Of a stretch of DNA of 64,000 nt, positions 48,143 to 59,121 are shown piece by piece. The stretch is from Chimonanthus salicifolius. Taxonomy: Eukaryota; Streptophyta; Magnoliopsida; Laurales; Calycanthaceae. The notes below the pieces were generated by a model, which saw only the letters and a program-made list of their open reading frames with translations, did not search any database and was not told where the DNA came from. The first letter of the stretch is position 1. Each line of letters opens with the position of its first letter. Location: the NCBI GenBank assembly GCA_013350335.1, contig CM023541.1:64049413-64113412 (forward strand), written 5' to 3'. The position numbers and the translations under genes were made by a program.

Positions 48143-48960
48143 AACATTATCTAGTGAATATGAACTTTTTTAAATTAGACCTTTAAAAATTCGAGTTGAG
48201 TTGACAGTAGAGTCTCAATGGTTCTAGCTAGCTCATGTATCTTACTCATAAGTCCAAAAATCTTAATCTCTTAATTTCATTTTTAATTACCCAAAGTTTC
48301 TATGGGTAAAGAAATCTCATATCTCTTTCATTTTACTAATTTGAATTAGGTTGGACTTGGTTAGACTTTAAAAATTTTAAGTCAGATTGTGAAAGTAAAG
48401 AAAAAACTATGATATAGCTTATATAACTCGAACTCAAACTCAATCCAACTCATTGCAGGGTGGGCAATCATGTAATTGTTGTGGTCCCAAAATTTTCATT
48501 TCATGCATGCAAATTGGCAACTCAAACCAACCTGGCTGAGCAGTTTTCTTACCATGTGGGGGTAGTTTTTTTTTAAAGAATTAAAAAACATGGTAAGTCC
48601 AGTTTGTTCTGGCAAAATAATTCATGACTTCTTTAAAAGCCAAGCTTCTTTATAAATCTATTTTTAAACCATTATATAAAACCCTAAGTAGGAGTTTAAG
48701 AGCTTTGAGATTTGATCAGTGGTGAGCTTATTTTATTCTTTTTTATTTTAATTTTTAACTGTCGAGCTTGTAAAAAGGAAAAAAGAGTAATTCACATGGT
48801 TTTTAAATTCTTTTAATATTTCTTTTTACCAACTAAGATTTTTTCATTTTCATGCTCTTTCTCTTCTCCTTCCTTCCGTTATTCCTCGTGGAAGTTGGGA
48901 AATGCAGTCCATGCCTCTCACCACCCTCCTATTCTTTAGTCCAATTGTAAAAAAGGGTGA

Positions 48961-49023
48961 ACAAATAAAATCAAAATAACTTCTTGAACAAGTAAATCGC
49001 CTTTTCTTTCATCTTTATATGTA

Positions 49024-49058
<35 letters not shown>

Positions 49059-50390
49059 CATTTATCTAATATCAATTTCTAAATCTACATCTTTATCATA
49101 TTCTATTCTATTAAAACTATATTCTTTTATCTCCATGTCATTTCTTACTCCATCCCATCCGTCCAAATATAAATAAAATGAACTTTGGTATTGGTGAAAT
49201 GTGGGTCCAGGGGTCGAGATATCTACTAATACGTATTGTATTATATCGGTCCGTTATTGGCCGATATGATTAATATCGGTATTTTTTTTTAAAAAAAAAA
49301 AATCAAAACAGTGATGGGCCCGGGTCAAAATATCGGCCAATATCTGCCGATATTTATATTACCAAAATTTTATTTTTTTTAAAAGTTTCTTTTTCGATTT
49401 TTTTATATTTTTAATTCAGAAAAAAATACCGATATTTAAAAAAAATCAAAAAGAGGAGAGAGAATCATATCCACCGAATTATTGGCCGGGCCATTTTTTT
49501 CACCCCTGTGTGGGCCAATATGCGGCTACAAATACAATTGGCCTTTAATGGGTTTTACAAATTTTTAGTCTAAGATATTGGCAATTTTAGCCCATTCTCA
49601 GGCCTAAATTACTTATTTTTCTAAAAAAAAAAAAACAATTTGGCCAATATCCCAGGCTGAAACGGGCCCCAAAATTAGGTCCCATTTTGGCCATAATAAC
49701 GGACATATGGATACTTAAGTAATGTTTGATAAATCCCAATTTTGATGATATTTATGCATCATCCCCCAATTTTGAAAAATAACAATAGATATTTCTGGTA
49801 TCTGACCGTTATTTTACCACCTCTAGTGTTAAACAAAATTATATATTATATAAATTGAGTTTCAAAAGTGGTCAAAATTAAAAAAATTAGTTGATATTTT
49901 TCGATATAGAGCCGAACATATACATATCAATTATCATTATTATACAGGTGACATGTCAACTGAATATATTTAAAATTTGATAATATACAAATGTTAAAAA
50001 GAATGGAAAGTAAAAAAAATCCAGCCGGATTCAATCACAACTGAATCATGTGATGATTTAATTAGGATTTAATCCAATTAAAAGTTTTTATTTTCCATCA
50101 AATTTAAAAATGCCAATCAAATCTGAAGTTTATGGGTCTCTCTCAGTAATTACAACGCTGCGGTCAGAGATTAAAAAAAATGTATTGATTTACAGGGGCC
50201 GATATGATTTGACACTGTAAGTTTATTGATTTTTTTACTTTCTAAAAATACAGGAATTAGAAATATTGGTTGTAAAAAGATTCAATAATCTATTTCAACC
50301 CTCGCTAAAATACTTAGAGATCTATTTCATTCTGTCTGCAGTTTTCAAAATTTCAAAGTCCCGAGTTGACTCAGCCGATATCACGTAACG
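48961..50390. repeat. B-only 1.43-kb segment, hosts a hAT-like element
   Basis: The flanks (CCAATTGTAAAAA-GGGTGA and TAAGTCAAG) match unit A, where only about 45 bp (29273-29317) separate them. The segment is AT-rich and carries a TA microsatellite (49028-49056) and hAT-like copy 5. The 45 bp in unit A are partly an inverted match to 51208-51241. No exon was seen. Confidence 0.7.
49208..49508. mobile_element. hAT-like MITE, copy 5 (301 bp)
   Basis: The left end is CAGGGGTCGAGATATC and the complement of the right end is CAGGGGTGAAAAAAATGGCC. The flanks TGTGGGTC (49200-49207) and TGTGGGCC (49509-49516) agree at 7 of 8 bases. Palindromes of the CGGCCGATA type are present but more degraded than in copies 3 and 6, so this is probably an older insertion. 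Confidence 0.82.
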
Positions 50391-50462
50391 TAAGTCAAGG
50401 TTGTTTATTGATTTCTAACGAGTTCCAGCTGATTTTTCTCTGAAAAAACTCAAATGATATGA

Positions 50463-50632
50463 TTTTTTTTTTTTTTTGGATTAATGTATAGGAAACTCAG
50501 ACACAGTCTTATTAAAATCTTCACAGATGAGTCAACTATCTCTAAAGCACACCAATGTTAAGCTATGGGGGCTCAAACCCACAACATCCCACTTCCTGAT
50601 ACGAGAGGCAATCAGTTGAGCTACTGATATGA
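50463..50632 (-). mobile_element. tRNA-derived SINE, unit B
   Basis: This is the duplicate of the SINE at 29385-29545, with box-B-like GGGTTTGAGCCCC on the minus strand and a T-rich run on the plus side. It is more diverged than the surrounding unique sequence. Confidence 0.55.
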
Positions 50633-51000
50633 TTTCTGATTGATTAATTTTATGCATTTTAATCTCTCAATGCGTGGTTTTCTTTTCCACGTAATGATTA
50701 TGAAATCAAGTTAAGGGTTTAGTTTTGAAATCAGTTTCCTGCTTTAGAGGAAGCCCATTCAACCACGTATTGTTGGTTTAATTAATCATGTTTCCTTTTA
50801 TAGCCACTAAACCGTAATTTTAAGTTTACAAAAACTAAGACGCAATTAAATAGTTGTTTGGTACTTTGATTGAATGGCTCAATATATTGGTTGAGAGTTG
50901 AGAAATGGGTATAGGACTTGGCCAATGTGCTTATGATTCTTTGTCTTAGAAGTTATTTTTTTTGTCATTGATTGTAAAAATAATAATAATAATAATAATA

Positions 51001-52719
51001 CTTTCTAAGTAGTTTGGCCGAACCCGAAATTAAAAACTTTGGACATGTATATATTTAAATTATTAACAAAGTCCTCCATATAGACTCTAGAGTAGAAAGT
51101 AAGTTCAGTATGGTTGGTTGATGGTTGTCATTTGGGCAAGCATTTGCTAAGTTTGTTGCATTAATCAACAAAATTATAGAAGTCATAACCCACAATTAAA
51201 TGAATCGAAATTTTAGACGACTGTGTCTTTCTTTCGTGTTTGTTAGTTAATCAAGAGACTGTCAGGTCAACTTGGGCCACTCCTAATCCACGCCGTTGGT
51301 GAAAAATAAAATAAAAAATAATTTGGATTCGAGTTCACTCAGGTTTTGATCGAGCCCATTTTTAGATCTGATTAAAAATTATATAAATATCATAGAAATT
51401 ACATTAATCATATTCAAACATCTCTATACAATATATAAATGATCAAACTCCCTTAAAATGGAGATACTCAAGAGTAAAATCCTAAAAATAACTCAAAATT
51501 GATAAATTTAAATGAAAATGTAGTTTGAATAGAGTATGGCTTTCACTTGTGAAGTGCTTGCTTTTAAGTCTTACTCAATGCAAGATTTGAAGAGAAAACA
51601 ATGAGATGGAGCTCTTTTTCAAAGGGAGTTGATGCAGCCGATTTTTAGTCTATATGATATAAATAGGCTTAATCGTTACGTATCTACGAAACATATCTTA
51701 TTTACAAGTATGGATCCATTTAATAAATGAATTAGTTAAAATCAACCAATTTATTGTGTTAACTATGAATGAGTCAAGTTGAGTTGAATACTAAATATAA
51801 TATGCGGGATAAATTTGTGTATAGTCAATCAAGATTCAAGATAGATAGATGATGATATCATATTTAAGACCTTAAATATGTTTAAGTGATTGGAGATATA
51901 CTTTGATTACTTTCAAATAACTTTGGTATATTATTAATATGTCCATATTTGAGAATGAGCCAACTCAGTCTCATATTAAGTAGGTAAAAATACTTAAATA
52001 CAACTTATTGTGATATTTGCTTGTGAACCTTCCTAAAATCTGATAAATATCAATTTAAATTTTAGATTTTGGACATCTACTCACAAAAGTAGCTCCATTA
52101 AAGAAGTTTATATTCAAACATAGAGTTAACAAAATCACTTTAATTAGATTAATCAAATTATATTTTTAAAATTATTAAGATTGTTATATCTTTAAATTAT
52201 TTTTAATCTTTATATCTTAATAATTGGTCTTTAGGGGATCCTAACTCTCTGAGAAGAATAAGAACCCGAACCCACTCGTGTCTGCCATGCTCTGAGTTCT
52301 CCTGAATCAACAAGTGGCCATTGATGCATCGTCTTCAAGGATCCTTACTGTTATTTCTGATGTTACGACCTAAGAAAAAAAAATATTTAAAATTTGTAAT
52401 TTCATCCGATTTTTTTTTAAATTCTAAGCCCATCTGGTATGAAAAAAAATGGTATTTATGGATCTACCAAAAATGCTATTTTTTTTCCAAATATCTGAAA
52501 TTTTGGCTAAAATTTTAGAATTTTTTGTTCATTTTGACCAATCTTTGAGTCCATTTTCTAAAGTTTAGTCCAACTTTTTATTTAATTAAAAATTATAAAG
52601 GCCAAAATATCATCCTAGTATAATCACAGCCTATGTTAGAGTAAACACTTTGATTGGATCAGGTTAGGTTTCAATAAACCCAACTCAACTCATTTCAAAA
52701 CTTATTAAATCCAACCGAT
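51001..52719. other. AT-rich DNA right of the duplication
   Basis: Unique AT-rich sequence with no exon. The segment 51208-51241 is the inverted counterpart of 29273-29305 in unit A. The region is the original right flank of the duplicated block. Confidence 0.4.
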
Positions 52720-52880
52720 CAGGGCCGGCTCTAGCTTTAGGCGAATTAAGCCGCCGCCTAGGGCCCGCCAATATAACCAATGGGTTGTAGCCCCCCACTT
52801 GCATTGCTCTCAGGGCCCAGGGCCCCCACCAATGCACTGTGCGTAAGGCCCCTGAGATTTCAGGACCAGTACTGCAACAG
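52720..52880. mobile_element. Probable hAT-type fragment starting CAGGGCCGGC
   Basis: CAGGGCCGGCTCTAGC at the left is a frequent terminal motif of another plant hAT-type MITE group, followed by CCGCCTAGGGCCC and CAGGGCCCAGGGCCCCC. The region is GC-rich and abruptly different from its AT-rich surroundings. No matching right end or target duplication was found, so it is probably truncated. Confidence 0.4.
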
Positions 52881-54489
52881 ACTCGACCCAAATCACTGAC
52901 CCGAGTTACTCAACCCGACCCAATCTAAATTTCTGACCCGACTCAACTCGAGTTCTCCTTTATAATTTGATACACTCGAGTCGGCTCGGTTGATTTTAAA
53001 AACCCGACCTAACCCAAATTTCACGGTGGGTTTTTTTTCCAACCCGAGATATAGAAATACATAATCCAAACCCATTGATTTCTCGAGTCGAGTTAAAAAC
53101 TAACCCAAATAGTGAAATTGCATCATGCAATCATTTCTTATTTTTATATACATGAATCCATCCATGCATGCATCATTGAATTCATCCATCCATTTCCAAA
53201 AATCAAACCTCAAACCCTGAATTTGGATTATCCATCATCTTCGCCATTGCACCAGTTGCAGACACCCTAAACCTTCATCTAATCTGTATGAAATACCAAT
53301 ATGGGAAACTCTTAGCTCTTATTGCTCCATGGTGGCAGCTTCATCAACGACCAACCTACTATTGCGGTTGCCTAATGCCCTTTTTCATTTTTTTTTTTTT
53401 TTTTGTTTTTTATTACAATTCACAAACCTGTATAGGTGGAAGAAGAAAACCAAAACCTTTAAAAAACAGAGAAAAAAACTTGAAAGCTTTGGTCTTATCA
53501 TAAATTTTTGCTTCTTTGATTTCTGGGTCTTCGTCTTCTGCATCAAACAACAGAAAAGAAAGCTGTGATAAACCATTGCCTGAAGCAAAACTCATGAAAG
53601 AAATGATTTAAATTGAAGAACAAACACGAAAGGTCTGTATCATGTGTTTTTGAAGGAAAAAAAATGCTTATTTTCTTTTTTCTTTTTTTAATTTAAGGAT
53701 TCACATACCAAACTGCTTTTGTAGATGGAAGAGGAACACCAAACTGCTTTTGTAGATGGCAACTTGAATGGAAAAATGATTCACCAAAAGCTTCAAACGT
53801 CAGAGGAAAAACTTGAAAACTTGTGTTTGTTGACTCTGAATAGAATTTTAAATCTTTAGAAAATCAAAGATTTCAATTAGAGAGATGGGGGGAGAGACAA
53901 ATATTCTTCAAACATTTTTTTAATATATATATATGTAGAGAGAGAAAGAGAGGCAGTTAGAGAGATTCGGTCACTTTGGGGTCCCCGCACTCAATCTCCG
54001 TGGCATGATGCCCCTGCGATGCTCGTTTCTATGGTTAGAGAGCAAACATTAAAAATGACCCCCATTTTACAGTCAATTACTAGAATATCTATTAATTTTT
54101 TTTAAAAAAAAAAACTGAAAATCAAATTTTTTCCGTTGATTTTTTTTTTTTTTTTAAGGTGTGCTTGTAAAAGCTGGCTCGAGTCAGATCTAACCCACTG
54201 TAGTTGAACAAGTTTGAACATATGTTTGGATTTCACAGGTAGGTCAGGCTCAAACTCATTTTTTATTTTAGTCTGTTTAACAAATGGATGGCCTTAGGAC
54301 CTGAAAGTGGAGCATGTTTTAGCCTGTGGGGCTTTCTTCACAAATATAATATTTTTATATAATAAATTATATATTAGTCATCATATCATTATATTAGGTC
54401 ATATTAGTCATCATATCATTATATTAGGTCATATATTAGGTCATATATTAGTCATGTGTATCTTTCGCCAAGTCCAAAGACCTTAGGTC

Positions 54490-55673
54490 CAGGGATTTAA
54501 ATACCGGGATCACCGGTATATCGGCCGATATGCAAATATCGGCCGATATGCATATCGGCCGATATACCGGCCGGTAAATTTCTCTCTCTTCCGGGTTTTT
54601 TTTTTTTTTTGTCCGATTTTTTTTGGGTAATGTCGGAAAATTTTGGGCTTCTTGAAAATATAATTTTTTCATTAAATATCGGTCATATACATACTCAAAT
54701 TATTTATTTAAGTTTCATCTATTTTTAATATTAAAATTAACAATAGATGATTTTAACTTATAAAAACATGAAAATGTCACATCAATCCTCTCAAGTCTCA
54801 TCAACAAGTAGATCCTATTATATAATTAATCAATATAGGAAAATTAATAATAAAAATAAAAATAAAACTTCTTATCTCATAGCTCCACACATATTAAAAA
54901 TTTGAATTAATGCCTATGTTATTGGGTAATTATAAATACATACTTACGTTTTCAATAATTTCAATTTCATTCCTAACATTTGAAAGTCATGTATAAATGA
55001 GTCTCTGTATGTATTCTAATGTGTGAATAATTTTTAGGAATAATAAAATATTAACTATGATAAGAGTCCACTTATGCTAATGTTAATATGTTATATGAGA
55101 ATGAGCAGAGTGTCTATGATTAATCATAGTTGTTCTTTATTCAATCATAATAATAAAATTTTATAAGTCTAAGATAATATCGCCCGATAATCGTTTAAAA
55201 TATCGTCGATATTAATTTTTAAATAATATAACCTGGACCGTTACGGGCCGATATTGGGACAATATCGGCCGATATTTTGGACCAATAAACGGTCCAAATA
55301 TCGCCCGATATTTGCATATCCAGTGGGTCCCACTACCGATAAATTTTTTTTTTTTTTTAAAAACCATTCTTTCCAGCCCGATAAATAGTATATCGGGCGA
55401 TATTGCGGCCGATATACGGACCGATATATCGCCCGTATCGGCCGATATTGTATTCTTTTTTTTAAAAAAAAAAAACGAAAAAAAATCTAATATACCGATA
55501 TTTTCAAATATCGGCCGATATTGGGGCCGATATTGGGGACCGTTTATCGCCCATATCGGCCGATATTCCAACTGTACGGCCGATACTTATCGTATCGGCC
55601 GATATTTCAAGGTTTGAAAAAACCGATATATATCGGCCGATACGATATGTATCGGCCGATATTTAAACCTTAG
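54490..55673. mobile_element. hAT-like non-autonomous element, copy 6 (1.2 kb)
   Basis: It is bounded by a perfect 8-bp duplication CTTAGGTC (54482-54489 and 55674-55681). The left end CAGGGATTTAAATACCGG and the complement of the right end CTAAGGTTTAAATATCGG are imperfect inverted repeats, the same pair of end types as copy 1 in the opposite arrangement. ATATCGGCCGATA palindromes cluster at 54510-54570 and especially 55185-55660. The middle is plain AT-rich DNA unrelated to the interiors of copies 1 and 2. No transposase frame is visible. Confidence 0.9.
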
Positions 55674-56091
55674 CTTAGGTCCATTACTTCCATTTATCGT
55701 AAGCCATTACCTCTAAAGGAAAAACAATCACCTCTTTCATTTTATGAATTTGGGTCCGGTTGGATCAGATTCCACTTGCAAAATTTAAGTGCAAGACAAT
55801 AAAAAAAAATTCTCTATTATAGCTGACATAACACAAACTCAACCCGAGTCATTGCCACCCATACATGTGGGTGGGTCATTATGAGAAATTGAGAGGGCCA
55901 TGGGCAGTACTGTGATTGTTGTGGTCCCAAAACTTCAATTCCACCCATGAGAATGGGTAGCGATCCTTCCACGAGTATTTTATGTAGTCAAACACAAAAT
56001 TTAAGATATTATCCATTTTACCTTTCAATTGCGGTATAAATCGACTCACTGACTGGCTCACCGACTGAATCACTGACCCTTCCACTGCGAT

Positions 56092-56270
56092 ATAAATCGG
56101 CTAGCCGAAATGGCAGATTCGGCTTCGGGTAAGCCGAAATGGTAGATTCAGTTTTGGCTAAGCCGAAATGGCAGATTCGACTTCAGCTAGTCAAGATGAC
56201 AGATTCAGTTTCGACTAGTCGAAATGGCAAATTCGGCTAGCCAAGATGGCATATTCGATTTCTGACATTC
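56092..56270. repeat. Minisatellite, period about 28-31 bp, TTCGGC-containing
   Basis: About six units of the form GCCGAAATGGCAGATTCGGC plus a variable TT(C/T)(G/A)GCTA linker follow one another. Each unit starts with GCCGAA and ends with its complement TTCGGC, so single units can form hairpins. Units toward the right decay to CAAGATGGCATATTCG. It interrupts the third copy of the bHLH upstream region. Confidence 0.75.
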
Positions 56271-56610
56271 TTTTTTCTTCAGTACAACAGTGAAAGAGTA
56301 AAATCGAGAATACCCTAAAACCCGTGTCGGGTTGCACAAAATGCCCACGGGAAGACTGCTGATCCATAAAAATTGGCAAATCAAACTAACGTAATTGAAT
56401 AGTTTTCTTTTCATGAGAGACTTTTTTTTTATAAAAAAAAAGAAAAAGAGAAAAATATTTTGGGACAACAATACTTCATGAAAAGTGGGTGAAAAGAGGC
56501 ATTTTTAAAAGTCAACCTTCTTTGTAAATCTCTTTTTGAACATTATATAAAACTCTAAGTAGGAGCTTAAGAGCTTTGAGTTTTGACTTAGTGGTGAGTT
56601 TTTTTTTGTG

Positions 56611-57503
56611 TGTTCTAATGTCAAAATTTTAACCAGATCAGAACAAATTGGTCGCTTTTTCCTTGAATGGTTTGGCCAACCCATTTGGCCCTGAGTTTGA
56701 AATATCAGAAACATCCAATTTTAAGCTTAAGTTGTAGATAAATATTGGCCAATATTTTGTTCAGATAGATTAGAGGTAATATTGATTTGCCTTCTTCAGC
56801 CCTGCATCTAATTTTGTCCGTTTACCTATAGGCCTGTTTATGGAATTAAACTTAGATTGAACTCATCATGAACAGTCATGAGTATATATATTTAATTGAC
56901 CGTCCAGACTAGAACTCGTACAAAATCTTTGAAGCCCATCAGGATTTTTAGCCCTTATAACTAGCAGTTCATGAGCTCCAACCTGGGCTGAACATCCATG
57001 GTAAACAGACGAACATAAACAAATTCATCTAACCGTGAGCTAGGCTCAAGGTCATGATTTGAGCCCGTCATAAAAGGGTGGGCTTGGGCTCTTGTATTAA
57101 TCAGGTCAATTTGAGGATCTGAAGTTTGGACATGCCTAAATTTCTCCTCTCTAGACTTTATGGTATGTATAGAATAATGGCTTATGTTATTGATCTACTT
57201 AGCATAAAGTCAAACTAATTCACCAAAATACTATATTTTCATCTTAAATGTTATTCTATTAGTCTATACCAAGCTTAACAAAATGCAATTTTGCAGACCA
57301 TTTTGCAGTCCAAACTCTTAAAGATCTCATTTCAGTTTTTTATAGGCAGAGGCAGTCCATACCAAGACCCTGTATGAACTTTCGCATCTTTATCCAACTC
57401 TAAAGCAAGGCAGATAACTGACAGAGTGTTCTCCAAAGGCTTGAGGCAATTGCATGAGCTATGCAGATTTTGATGGCCACAATGAAAAAAATGTTGAAAA
57501 TCA
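56611..57503. other. Intergenic DNA and probable 3' UTR of the DUF1218 gene
   Basis: AT-rich spacer with no exon. The part adjoining 57503 should contain the 3' untranslated region of the leftward DUF1218 gene. No polyadenylation signal was assigned. Confidence 0.4.
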
Positions 57504-59030
57504 TCACGGAAGTTGCCGCCTGTTATATGTATCTTCATGGACAAAAACTGGTTGCATGCTTTGTGGTGGGCACGGGTGTTGTGCCATTGCAATGCCTTGG
57601 TTATTGTTAGGGCCCCAAGATTCCCCACTTTTTGAAGAAGATAGAGCAACATAGTAGATGATCCCAAGAGTAGCACTAGCAAAAGATAAAACTGCGCCTC
57701 CGGCAAAGACACCGGGTTTGACAACAAAACAGTAGTCACCGAAATACATCTGTTGTTTGCCACTTTGATCGTTTAGTGCAGAACCCGTCAGCAACAGGAG
57801 AAATGCAATTATGAATGCAACCCTGCAAATAACAGTGAAGTGTACATGCATCAATTTCTCTTGAACAGATTAGTGTGCCTTTGAATGGTTAAACAAGAGT
57901 CTAGGGGTAAAGAGAATCGTGTAATTGACTCCATGCATAATCCTCAAATTTGTGTTGTGAAGAGGCTTGTATTTTGTATTGATCTGGGCCATACCAGACA
58001 ACACACACTTACTGGAGTTCTTAGGGGCCTCTTTGTACAATCAACTTAATGCATAACCCTCAAGTTTTCGTTGTGAAGATGTCTTGTATTCTTTGATGAT
58101 CTGGGCCATATTAGACGACGACCCTAATTACAGTTCTCAGAGGCATCTTTGTACAATCATTTTGACCCAATGCATAACCCTCATGTTTGTGTTGTGAACA
58201 TGTCTCGTATTCTGTGATGATCTAAGCCATACCAAATACAAGACTAATTGGGGTTCTAAGTGGAGTCTCCATACAAAGACTCAATGCATAAAATCCCTCA
58301 AGTTCTCATTTTGAAGATGTATTCTATTCTATGGTCATCTATGGCATACTAGACAATGGACCCCCCTTGGGGTTCTTGGCGGGTTGGCTTCCGTAGTTCG
58401 CTAGCCCTTGACCTCTACAAACACGAGGATATTTTTGTGAACTTGTACTAGGTACTAACTATATAATGTATCTTTGAGGAAATCCTAGAGTTGTGAGTAA
58501 TGATAATGGTGGGCATTACAAGTCTTTTGTGTAGTGATCTTGAATCAGTCAAAACTCCTCAGCCACTCATAACAAGTGCCGACCTTATCACCACTTACTG
58601 AGGTTTGAAAACTTGAAAATTTGATTCATCACTTAGTTGAGTAAACTTGGGCTAGGACAAGCTTTGATTGAGTTAGAAAGCCAAACTTGGTTAAATCTAT
58701 TAAAGTAATATTCTATGCATACACATTAAAAACTGGAAGATAGAAAAAATGTGAAACCCTAAATAAAAAAATATAACCTTAAGAAGATAATAGAGGGGAA
58801 GAAAAATAAGAAAAGATAGAGAAAGAAGCTGAGAAACTATGCAACTTAAACCACGTGAAGTCAGAGTCAGGCAAAAAAATTTCAGTCAAAGATCAAGTGA
58901 CTAGAAATTGAGTTTTGGATTGAAATTTGGTATGTCATAAAGTCACTTTCAATCTGTATGGTTAGATTTTCAACTGAAAATAAAAATAAAACACAATGTC
59001 CGGTGTGACCTTGTGATCCGTTGCACCTAA

Positions 59031-59079
<49 letters not shown>

Positions 59080-59083
59080 CCTC

Positions 59084-59121
<38 letters not shown>

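Larger units (their letters stand above)
29921..51000 (+). repeat. Tandem segmental duplication, unit B
   Basis: Unit B begins at the A/B junction and ends in an (AAT)n run (about 50978-51000), after which unique sequence (CTTTCTAAGTAG) starts. It repeats the whole order of unit A. It is about 4.2 kb longer, mainly because of the solo LTR (37300-40494), hAT-like copies (36006-36255 and a truncated one at 42139), B-only segments (47524-48142 and 48961-50390) and a different filler at about 41275-42080. Losses relative to A are at the points matching about 16711-17285, 21436-21527 and 23032-23316. Confidence 0.93.
53390..56610 (+). repeat. Older, decayed third copy of the bHLH upstream region (C)
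   Basis: Marker blocks of unit A recur here in the same order: 53390-53830 resembles the leader repeats (CACAAACCTGTATAGGTGG, AGAAAGCTGTGATAAA, CATGTGTTTTTGAAGG); 53880-54010 matches 27590-27900 (ATTCTTCAAACATTTTTT, GAGATTCGGTC, CACTCAATCTCCGT); 55720-55950 matches 28600-28790 (TTGTTGTGGTCCCAAAA); 56490-56590 matches 28920-29035 (AAACTCTAAGTAGGAG, AGAGCTTTGAG). Divergence is much greater than between A and B. No bHLH coding remnant was found to its left. It is interrupted by hAT-like copy 6 and by a minisatellite. Confidence 0.7.

Noticed and set aside
54510..55660. CRISPR-like array from regularly recurring ATCGGCCGATAT
   Set aside because: Spacing is irregular, the repeat is only about 14 bp and palindromic, and the context is a plant transposable element.
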